Shown here: positions 1 to 5,989 of the stretch, piece by piece | Position numbering within the stretch: the first letter of the stretch is position 1 | Layout: every line of letters starts with the position of its first letter | Assembly (NCBI GenBank): GCA_017554105.1 | Contig: JAFZIY010000017.1 | Span: 248,001 to 312,000 of the forward strand | Reading direction: 5' to 3' | DNA: 64,000 nt | Source of the DNA: Prevotella sp. | Lineage (GTDB): Bacteria > Bacteroidota > Bacteroidia > Bacteroidales > Bacteroidaceae | Program-made: the position numbers and the translations under genes | The notes under the pieces: model-generated | The model's database searches: none | Told to the model about the DNA's origin: nothing | Seen by the model: only the letters and a program-made list of their open reading frames with translations

Positions 1-197
1 ACAAGTTGAAGTATGTTCCTGGCAAACTCATCATCAGCGGTATTGCAACAGATATCAAGAGCATTACCATCAGTAATGACGAACCGCACGACATCTATAA
101 CGTGCAGGGTCAGTTGGTACGCCGCAATGCCACATCTCTCAGTGACCTGCCAGCAGGAATCTACATCATCGAGGGTGTGAAGGTTGTAAAGAAATAA
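1..197 (+). CDS. C-terminal fragment of a secreted protein (5' end outside window)
   Basis: The reading frame is open from the first base and ends at TAA 195-197, so only the last ~65 residues are visible. The visible part holds IYNVQGQLVRR and ends LPAGIYIIEGVKVVKK. This pattern (short beta-strands, GIYI, final VKK) is typical of the C-terminal domain closing many Prevotella secreted proteins, comparable to type IX secretion sorting domains. The TTG at position 6 could serve as a start, but a 63-residue protein with only this tail is unlikely. The function of the missing part cannot be inferred. A strong terminator follows 35 bp downstream. Confidence 0.75.
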   Translation, partial: KLKYVPGKLIISGIATDIKSITISNDEPHDIYNVQGQLVRRNATSLSDLPAGIYIIEGVKVVKK

Positions 198-231
198 TAG
201 CCCCCTATAATCCCCCAAAGGGGATGAGTTG

Positions 232-266
232 AAAAGAGGTCTTGGCTGCATGCCAAGACCTCTTTT
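232..266 (+). terminator. Rho-independent terminator
   Basis: A 15-bp perfect stem (AAAAGAGGTCTTGGC paired with its complement) with a five-base loop, ending in a T-run. It closes the partial gene before it. Confidence 0.85.
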
Positions 267-288
267 GTATGTTCCCCAAAAATGTTCC

Positions 289-378
289 GCGGGCTAACAC
301 AGGGGTTCGCCCCTACATTGTGCTATTCTTTTTTGAATTTACAAATACTTGTAGGGGCGAACCCCAGTGTTAGCCCGC
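289..378. repeat. REP-like inverted repeat element, copy A (downstream of RAYT)
   Basis: Two ~30-bp arms in inverted orientation bound this ~90-bp element: GCGGGCTAACAC on the left and its near complement GTGTTAGCCCGC on the right. Each arm contains a tight hairpin, AGGGG-TTCG-CCCCT, or its complement. A near-identical element lies at 984-1073 on the other side of the transposase gene. Hairpin pairs flanking a Y1 transposase are the hallmark of REP/BIME elements. Confidence 0.85.
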
Positions 379-383
379 AAGAA

Positions 384-932
384 TTATTCCAACATCTTTA
401 TCTCAGCGCCCATATCATCGAATTCATCAACACAATCACCATTCAACCTATCATATACCCAACGTTGCGGATTCAGAAAAATATAATTCGCTATATAATC
501 ATAAGAACGCTGATTCCTGATGATATGGTCGTAAATATTCCTTTGCCATAGTTTATCCTCAAAGGCAATCCACCCTTTCTCCTTAACCCCATGAATATAC
601 TTGTTGGTTGTTATGCTTTTAAACCATCTCATCACATCAATGATATTATGTCCGCCATTGTTTTGGATTATAAGATGTACATGATTAGGCATAACTACAT
701 AGTGCGGGATTGCCGTACTCGGAAATCTTCTACCTATTTCTCTCGTAGTGTCAAGTACCATCATACCGGCGTCATTCAAAATCATTTTACCATTACATAC
801 ATCTCCTAATAGACATTTACGATTCTGAATAACGATTGTGACAAAATAATTGGCGGGGGTTGAATAATCATAACCACACAACCTGATGTTTTTCCTGCAT
901 GGAGATCCTGTGTTATTTTCCATGATTGACAA
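384..932 (-). CDS. REP-associated tyrosine transposase (RAYT, Y1/HUH family)
   Basis: A 182-residue protein of the Y1 transposase superfamily (TnpA_REP type), which nicks single-stranded DNA at REP hairpins. Visible motifs: the HUH-type metal-binding stretch MPNHVHLII at residues 81-89, and LWQRNIYDHIIRN at 128-140, where the Tyr at 134 is the probable nucleophile. The C-terminal YIANYIFLNPQRW is also typical of the family. The length is normal and the frame intact, so it may be active. The start could be at 932 or three codons later (MENN). It is a single-gene unit flanked by inverted repeats at 289-378 and 984-1073, the expected REPtron layout. Confidence 0.9.
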   Translation of the reverse strand: MSIMENNTGSPCRKNIRLCGYDYSTPANYFVTIVIQNRKCLLGDVCNGKMILNDAGMMVLDTTREIGRRFPSTAIPHYVVMPNHVHLIIQNNGGHNIIDVMRWFKSITTNKYIHGVKEKGWIAFEDKLWQRNIYDHIIRNQRSYDYIANYIFLNPQRWVYDRLNGDCVDEFDDMGAEIKMLE

Positions 933-983
933 TCTTTAGTATTATGGTTAACACAAAGGAACATTGAGTGACGAGTGATAAGA

Positions 984-1073
984 TTTCCGGGCTAACACAG
1001 GGGTTCGCCCCTACATTGTGATGTTTTTGAATACAAACACTTGTAGGGGCGAACCCCCGTGTTAGCCCGGAAA
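984..1073. repeat. REP-like inverted repeat element, copy B (upstream of RAYT)
   Basis: Same architecture as the 289-378 element: TTTCCGGGCTAACAC at the left, its exact complement at the right, and the AGGGG-TTCG-CCCCT hairpin in each arm. The outermost bases differ from copy A (CCGG rather than GCGG), and the spacer is shorter and different. The conserved part is therefore the arms, not the centre. Confidence 0.85.
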
Positions 1074-1091
1074 CTATTGCGTTATAACCAT

Positions 1092-3578
1092 TTATCTCAC
1101 ACTAACCTTCACACCTTTCTCATCACCTACCTTCAACACATAAATGCGATTTGTAGGAACAGAGAAGGAGATGCGTGTGCTCGTTGCTGTCTGCTGTCCA
1201 ACAAGGACTCCGCTAACATCATAAAGACTTACGCGTGTGCCTGCTGCCACGTTGTTGACAGAGATTGTGCCGTTGGCATACTGCCATGTCCATACCGAAG
1301 ACTTCACGTCATTGATGCCAGTGTCGACATCTGTAATTGCCTCAATCTTCAGGTTTGAACATGAAGGCATGGTAAACGCATACTCAGAACCTTCCACCTG
1401 TGTTGTAGTAGTGCTGCCCGATGCAGTTTTTGTCACTTTCCATCCTGTCACCTTCCTTCCGTTGGCAGCCTCACCCTTGAGTACAACCGAACGGTTCTGG
1501 AAAAACTTACCGTCGAAGCGTCCCTTTGTCAATTTCACATCGTTAAAATAGAATGGAATATCCTGGACAACAGCATCCTCAACATCCTTATTCACAGTCA
1601 TATTGATCAATGTGCCAAGATTATAAAAATCCTTAAGATGATTATAGAAGTTGTTGGTACGTTGACTGAGCCAGTTGCGGGCGTTGTTGATTTCGTTGTT
1701 GATATCCGTTTCGTACCCAAACCAACTCCAAGTATAGAGCGAGCGGTGCTGTATGAGTTCTGGCTTAACGAGGTCTGCCATAGGATCCCATATCTCACGT
1801 GTTCCACTCTCGTTCAGGAAATCGCCCATGTATATGGCACATCGGTCGATGAACTCGCGTTTGAAGTCTGGGTCTGCCATCAGGTTGCGGAAGAGCATCG
1901 TAGCCTCAGCGGTATTTGCCCATGCGTTGCCTGAATCATAGTTGGGGTCGTTAATCCATGCTATGGTGTTGTAATTGGCAGAACGTCCGTAGAGTCCAAG
2001 TCCGAAGTCGGTATCTTTTGCAATCCATCTCCATCGTCCGTCATCGGCTGTCGGTCTCCATACGACGAGGTTGTTACCAGGGAAGTCAAGGTTGCCATAG
2101 TACAGGTTCATTGCCATGAGATTGATGAACTCATAGCAGTCCATGAGGTTTTCATATTCTGCCATGCTGTGTCCGCTCTCATGGTAGAAAGCCTTGAAGG
2201 CGTTGTAGTTGTCCAACGTACCAGCCTTCAGTTCCTCCACCATCTGCGAGTTCTCCTGTGAGATTTCCACCATATCGATGTCTTCCAGTCCCTTACCCTT
2301 ATTGTTCTTGTAGTTTGAGAAGACATTGTCATCATTGGAGCGTTCACGTATGTTGAGCACTCCTTTGTAAACACCATTGATGAAGATAGCAGTAGGCTGC
2401 CATGCCTGCCAGTCGAGATCGGTATTCTGTCCCATGACACGCTGGATGATGGCATCACGCATATAGAGTCCACCGAAGTCATTGCCGGCATTACGCAGCA
2501 TAAGGCTCTTGAACTCTGTGATTCCTGGCTTCTGGTCAGGGAAGAACTCATAAGCAAGGCGTTTCGTGCCGAATCGTTTATTGGCATATACTACCAACGT
2601 CTTCAATGGGTGTTCACGCGACTGTCCGCCTGCTACACGCGTCTCGCAGAGTTGGTTGAGAGCGCTTTCTATCCCTGCGTTGTCAAAGTACTCAAAGTTG
2701 ATAGGACGTCGCCAGTCGTGCTTGTTGTACTTGTCAGGGTTGTTCGCGATGATACCGATGGTAGCATCGTTCAGGTAGCGATCGTCGGTCACGATGGAGA
2801 TCACGGGGATAGTAAAGTCACGACCGAGGAAGATGTATGACTGGGTCGTGGATATGGGCGAGAGGTAACCATCGCAGAACAGTTTCGCACGTATCACGGT
2901 GCTGCTGTTAATCATCAATGGTGAAGTATATTGCGTACTGGAAGCCGTAGGCTCGCTGCCGTCCGTGGTATATCTAATCACTGTTCCATCGGGCGCATCT
3001 TCAGGAAGGCTCAGCGCAACTCTCATATTCTTACTGGAGGTGAACACCTTACCCACGGAACTGAACACCGGTGCACCGAGAATATCAGTATAGGTGGTGC
3101 CGCAGTTAGTTGCTCCTGGTGTGGCTGTAGCCTGATAGCCCCATTCACTGCCGCCGTCGGTCTTGCGCCCGTAGGCGATGTTAGGAGCAGGCATTGCATT
3201 GTAATCCACTTTCTCTAACTGTGTGCTGCCATTGAAGAGGTATACGCTACCCGCATCGTCAGACTCCAGACGGAAACTGGTGTGGAGACCATTCTCTTCT
3301 TTGTCGCAGTAAATCACCACGTAACCATGGGCATTGACTGTTTGGCTTGGCAATTGCCATGCTTTGTCAGCACTCTTCTTGCTGCCTAATTTATAGTCAC
3401 CAAGATTAACGGGGGTGTCGCTGTTGTTATAGAGTTCCACCCATGAATCGGGGAACTCCATGAGGTCGTCCATGATACCGTCAATGTTCGACTGCATTAT
3501 CTCATTGACAACCAACTGTGCCCTTGCTTGTGTAGATAATCCAAGAAGAGCAAGTGAAAAAAGTAAAGTTTTCTTCAT
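1092..3578 (-). CDS. Secreted CotH-kinase family protein with lamin-tail and chitobiase-like domains
   Basis: About 828 residues starting at MKKTLLFSLALL; an in-frame upstream ATG would add 11 residues ahead of the signal peptide and lies on the promoter. After the signal peptide (cleavage near QARA-Q): a lamin-tail domain (VVNEIMQSN, SWVELYN) at about 22-140; a CHB_HEX_C-type Ig-like domain (IRYTTDGSEPT) at about 190-245; then a CotH domain at about 330-600 with LRNAGND, YKGVLNIRERS and WRWIAKDTDFGLG. CotH proteins are spore-coat or surface kinases; the Bacteroidetes versions are secreted and of unknown substrate. The C-terminus (VSLYDVSGVL, IYVLKVGDEKGVKVSVR) resembles a T9SS-type sorting tail. 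Expressed from its own promoter at about 3609-3637. Confidence 0.85.
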   Translation of the reverse strand: MKKTLLFSLALLGLSTQARAQLVVNEIMQSNIDGIMDDLMEFPDSWVELYNNSDTPVNLGDYKLGSKKSADKAWQLPSQTVNAHGYVVIYCDKEENGLHTSFRLESDDAGSVYLFNGSTQLEKVDYNAMPAPNIAYGRKTDGGSEWGYQATATPGATNCGTTYTDILGAPVFSSVGKVFTSSKNMRVALSLPEDAPDGTVIRYTTDGSEPTASSTQYTSPLMINSSTVIRAKLFCDGYLSPISTTQSYIFLGRDFTIPVISIVTDDRYLNDATIGIIANNPDKYNKHDWRRPINFEYFDNAGIESALNQLCETRVAGGQSREHPLKTLVVYANKRFGTKRLAYEFFPDQKPGITEFKSLMLRNAGNDFGGLYMRDAIIQRVMGQNTDLDWQAWQPTAIFINGVYKGVLNIRERSNDDNVFSNYKNNKGKGLEDIDMVEISQENSQMVEELKAGTLDNYNAFKAFYHESGHSMAEYENLMDCYEFINLMAMNLYYGNLDFPGNNLVVWRPTADDGRWRWIAKDTDFGLGLYGRSANYNTIAWINDPNYDSGNAWANTAEATMLFRNLMADPDFKREFIDRCAIYMGDFLNESGTREIWDPMADLVKPELIQHRSLYTWSWFGYETDINNEINNARNWLSQRTNNFYNHLKDFYNLGTLINMTVNKDVEDAVVQDIPFYFNDVKLTKGRFDGKFFQNRSVVLKGEAANGRKVTGWKVTKTASGSTTTTQVEGSEYAFTMPSCSNLKIEAITDVDTGINDVKSSVWTWQYANGTISVNNVAAGTRVSLYDVSGVLVGQQTATSTRISFSVPTNRIYVLKVGDEKGVKVSVR

Positions 3579-3608
3579 GTTATGTAGTTTATATTTAAAA
3601 TTTGCATG

Positions 3609-3637
3609 CAAAGGTACATCTTTTTTTCTTTTAACAA
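3609..3637 (-). promoter_or_regulatory. Bacteroidetes-type promoter for the CotH gene
   Basis: On the minus strand, TACCTTTG (-7 box, 3609-3616) is preceded by TTG (3635-3637) with an 18-bp spacer, matching the Bacteroidetes sigma consensus. Confidence 0.7.
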
Positions 3638-3721
3638 TATATATATCCCTTATAAAATATAAATTAATACATCCCCTAATGGTTTAGATACATAAGATAA
3701 AGTGGAGACCACAAATAAAGA

Positions 3722-3771
3722 CTAGATTTTTCTAGATAATCTAGATAGTCTAGGCAATCTAGGATATCTAG
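3722..3771. repeat. CTAG array, 9-bp period
   Basis: Six CTAG tetramers start at 3722, 3732, 3741, 3750, 3759 and 3768, i.e. 9 bp apart after the first. Spacer bases are AT-rich. A second array of the same period lies at 5911-5972. The gene-free stretch 3638-3770 holds nothing else recognised. Confidence 0.8.
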
Positions 3772-3898
3772 AAACAAAAGAAGCGCACCAAAAAAGTGCG
3801 CTTCTTAAAGTGGAGCTGGCGGGAGTCGCGCTCGGCTTTGCCGCTTTTACAAAGCGAAGCGACTAAAAGAACCCGCACGCGGGGAGATGACCAGAGGC
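3771..3898. repeat. 128-bp tandem unit 1: degenerate tmRNA 3' end plus terminator
   Basis: First of two 128-bp direct repeats that precede the true tmRNA 3' end. The unit starts with the terminator hairpin AAGAAGCGCAC / GTGCGCTTCTT and continues with the last 18 nt of tmRNA. It then departs by a 41-bp segment inserted inside what would be the T-arm, resuming with AACCCGC. Copies 1 and 2 differ at one visible base (CCCGCACGC versus CCCGCGCGC). Confidence 0.85.
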
Positions 3899-4026
3899 GA
3901 AACAAAAGAAGCGCACCAAAAAAGTGCGCTTCTTAAAGTGGAGCTGGCGGGAGTCGCGCTCGGCTTTGCCGCTTTTACAAAGCGAAGCGACTAAAAGAAC
4001 CCGCGCGCGGGGAGATGACCAGAGGC
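3899..4026. repeat. 128-bp tandem unit 2: degenerate tmRNA 3' end plus terminator
   Basis: Second copy of the unit at 3771-3898, in the same orientation and directly adjacent. It abuts the genuine terminator and 3' end of the tmRNA gene, which share the first ~58 bp of the unit. Read on the minus strand, the inserted part can fold: AGTCGC pairs with GCGACT around an internal hairpin. Confidence 0.85.
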
Positions 4027-4033
4027 GAAACAA

Positions 4034-4062
4034 AAGAAGCGCACCAAATAAGTGCGCTTCTT
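4034..4062 (-). terminator. tmRNA terminator
   Basis: Perfect 11-bp stem AAGAAGCGCAC / GTGCGCTTCTT with a 7-nt loop just beyond the tmRNA 3' end. The same hairpin recurs in the two 128-bp repeats. Confidence 0.8.
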
Positions 4063-4066
4063 AAAG

Positions 4067-4464
4067 TGGAGCTGGCGGGAGTCGAACCCGCGTCCAAACA
4101 GGGAAACCATACGCTTTCTACACGCTTATTCCAGCCTTCGGTTTTCGTGCAGTAGCAAGACCTGGACCACCAACCACTGCCTTATCCTCTAAATCTCATC
4201 ATACAATCGAGGCATTGCACGACTATTCCCGATTTTGCTGCACCGCTAAACCAAAGAGCCTCGGGACGACGGCTTTTGAGCGATGTCTCGTTCCGTCACC
4301 TGGTGGCGGAATTAAGCCAGTAAACTACTGTACTTCGTTTAGGCAGCGAGAGCATAGTTGTTGTTGCCAGATAAATTTGATGACCATTGGGATTTAGGAG
4401 CCACCAGCCAACGCTCCGCGTGCTTACGTACCACTCCAGCCTGCTGTCAAATCCAGTCAACCCC
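4067..4464 (-). ncRNA. ssrA: Transfer-messenger RNA (tmRNA)
   Basis: A one-piece tmRNA of about 398 nt that rescues stalled ribosomes. The 5' end GGGGTTG (4464 downward) pairs with CAGCTCC before the discriminator A at 4067; CCA is not encoded. The T-arm CGCGGGTTCGACTCCCGCC is intact. The tag frame lies at 4339-4368 and reads GGC-AAC-AAC-AAC-TAT-GCT-CTC-GCT-GCC-TAA, giving GNNNYALAA, close to known Bacteroidetes tags (G-x-x-NYALAA) with the ALAA degradation signal. Short ORFs across this interval are shadows of the RNA gene. The first tag codon is assigned by analogy; it could be one residue off. Confidence 0.93.
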
Positions 4465-4556
4465 AGAGTAACGTGCGGCAAAGGTATAAATTATTTCCAA
4501 TAAAAAGAACAAAAACGCCAAAATATTTTGCAATTGATGCAAAACGGGAAAGTAAT

Positions 4557-4613
4557 TTCGGCAGAATTGGTGAGTAAACCTGGCAGGATTACTGACCAAA
4601 CCTGGCAGGATTG
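4557..4613. repeat. 22-bp-period palindrome array (cores TTCGG and CCTGGCAGG)
   Basis: Three palindromic cores start 22 bp apart: a degenerate TTCGGCaGAA at 4557, then CCTGGCAGG at 4579 and 4601. Positions 4574-4613 are identical over 40 bp to 38685-38724. It lies just upstream of the HU-like gene promoter. Confidence 0.75.
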
Positions 4614-4645
4614 CACCGATATCTCACAATTGTAGCTAGCAAATA

Positions 4646-4678
4646 TTTGCAATTACATCTTGTTTTCCGGTATCTTTG
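4646..4678 (+). promoter_or_regulatory. Promoter of the HU-like gene
   Basis: TATCTTTG at 4671-4678 matches TAnnTTTG; TTTG at 4646-4649 is the likely -33 box with a 21-bp spacer. Confidence 0.6.
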
Positions 4679-4706
4679 CAACATAAATCTTTAAAACAAC
4701 AAGAAA

Positions 4707-5138
4707 ATGGCTATAAGATACAGAATTATGCGCAACAACATTCTCAGAGACAAGAACTATGGCAAGTACTATGCCTTAACGGTGAAGAACAGCGAAGTAA
4801 CACTGGAGGATATTGAGCGGGAGATTCAGGAGAACTGCTCAGCGAAGGTCTCTGACGTACGCTTGGTGATGCGCGAGCTGTTCGACACCATCCGCAGGAT
4901 GATGCAGGACGGGCATGTGGTTAACATGGGAGAATTGGGGAAGATGTATATCGCAGTGACAAGCACACCCGCGGACACTCCTGAGGAGTTCCGCACCGAC
5001 AGGAACATCACGGGGTTCCGCTGCGCATATACTCCCTGCGGCCACCGCTACGGGAGCGGTGCGGGTGAGAAATCTGGCAAGATTCACCGATTGCTGACTG
5101 ACGGGTGCAAGGCGAAGAAGTTAGGAATTAGGAATTAG
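4707..5138 (+). CDS. HU-family DNA-binding protein (Bacteroidetes HU-like)
   Basis: 143 residues. The N-terminal ~110 residues match the HU-like domain widespread in Bacteroidales: YYALTVKNSEVTLEDIEREI, then SDVRLVMRELFDTIRRMM and GELGKMYIAV, corresponding to the HU helical dimer core and first arm strand. Such proteins are larger relatives of HU/IHF thought to bind DNA as dimers. The C-terminus (residues ~110-143) is basic and less ordered. Its last codons and stop are supplied by a GTTAGGA-type repeat tract, so the end of the protein may have been reshaped by repeat expansion. Single gene with its own promoter; the next gene is 140 bp away. Confidence 0.8.
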   Translation: MAIRYRIMRNNILRDKNYGKYYALTVKNSEVTLEDIEREIQENCSAKVSDVRLVMRELFDTIRRMMQDGHVVNMGELGKMYIAVTSTPADTPEEFRTDRNITGFRCAYTPCGHRYGSGAGEKSGKIHRLLTDGCKAKKLGIRN

Positions 5139-5165
5139 GAGTTAGGAGTTAGAAGTTAGGAGTTG
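5119..5165. repeat. GTTAGGA heptamer-type tract
   Basis: Imperfect tandem run of TTAGGA/GTTAGGA/GTTAGAA units. A 7-bp period puts TAG in every reading frame, and the HU-like gene stops inside it. A longer tract lies at 14794-14873. Confidence 0.75.
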
Positions 5166-5215
5166 TGAAATATTAAAAAGGCAGGAGGATAGAGTGATAT
5201 TAAAAAAAATATGTG

Positions 5216-5223
5216 TACCTTTG
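5216..5223 (+). promoter_or_regulatory. -7 box upstream of the exopolysaccharide locus
   Basis: TACCTTTG, 55 bp upstream of the first locus gene. No clear -33 TTG was found at the usual distance. Probably starts the long co-directional operon from 5279 onward. Confidence 0.5.
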
Positions 5224-5278
5224 CAACATTTTAACGAAAAACGTGTTATTATATATAGGAAAAGTGTAATATAACCAG

Positions 5279-5914
5279 ATGGAGCAAAAGACAACTGACA
5301 TGCTAAACAGCCATGATGCAATGAACAAGACTCAGCGGGTCGTAAAAAGAATTATTGACATCATAGGGTCTGCTTTGGCTTTAGCATTTCTCTGGCCTCT
5401 CCTGCTGGTGTTTGTCATTATGCTGAAGTTGCAGCACAATGGTTCTGCCATCTTCAGTCAGGAAAGGATAGGAAAAGGCGGTAAGCCTTTCACCATATAT
5501 AAGTTCCGCACAATGAACAGGGACACCGAGAAAGACGGGCCGCAGTTGGTGCCGCATGCTGAGGGCATGGCATCGACTGACCTTGAGCGATTTCTTCGCG
5601 ACCATCATCTCGATGAGTTACCCCAATTGTGGAACGTGCTCTGTGGCGATATGTCTATCGTGGGTCCCCGCCCCGAGAGACGTTTCTTCATAGAAAAGAT
5701 TATGGAGATGGATGACCGCTACCCACTAATCTATGAGATGCGTCCTGGACTAACTTCTGAGGCTACTCTATATAACGGTTACACCGACACTATGGAGAAG
5801 ATGCTGAAACGTCTTGATATGGACATTCACTACTTGGAAACACGCTCGCTGACTGGCGACTTCAAGATAATGTTGAATACCGCACTGAGCATTATTAGCG
5901 GAAAGAAATTCTAG
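5279..5914 (+). CDS. Monotopic phosphoglycosyl transferase (bacterial sugar transferase, WcaJ/EpsL type)
   Basis: A 211-residue small-type sugar transferase (PF02397), which moves a sugar-1-phosphate from a UDP-sugar onto undecaprenyl phosphate to start a repeat unit. Visible: one re-entrant hydrophobic segment at about 25-50 (IIDIIGSALALAFLWPLLLVF), then FSQERIGKGGKPFTIYKFRTM (60s-80s), and the catalytic core LDELPQLWNVLCGDMSIVGPRPE at about 112-134. The Asp/Glu pair of these enzymes matches the DE of LDELPQ. It lacks the long N-terminal multi-pass part of WcaJ. First gene of the exopolysaccharide locus. The stop codon TAG lies in the first CTAG of a repeat array that continues downstream. 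Confidence 0.92.
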   Translation: MEQKTTDMLNSHDAMNKTQRVVKRIIDIIGSALALAFLWPLLLVFVIMLKLQHNGSAIFSQERIGKGGKPFTIYKFRTMNRDTEKDGPQLVPHAEGMASTDLERFLRDHHLDELPQLWNVLCGDMSIVGPRPERRFFIEKIMEMDDRYPLIYEMRPGLTSEATLYNGYTDTMEKMLKRLDMDIHYLETRSLTGDFKIMLNTALSIISGKKF

Positions 5915-5972
5915 AAAAAAAATAGATAATCTAGAATATCTAGAAAGTCTAGAATATCTAGAAAAAGACTAG
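5911..5972. repeat. CTAG array, 9-bp period (second copy)
   Basis: CTAG at 5911, 5931, 5940, 5949, 5958 and 5969, with a mutated ATAG near 5922, mostly 9 bp apart. It fills the gap between the sugar transferase and the SLBB export gene. Confidence 0.8.
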
Positions 5973-5989
5973 AAGAAGGAAAAAGAATT

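Noticed and set aside
3771-4062. CRISPR array
   Set aside because: Only two units plus a partial one, each 128 bp and carrying a terminator and tmRNA end; there are no spacers and no cas genes.
4215-4481. Open frames on both strands across the tmRNA gene (60-61 codons)
   Set aside because: They overlap a full tmRNA gene with intact acceptor, T-arm and tag reading frame and show no protein-like composition.
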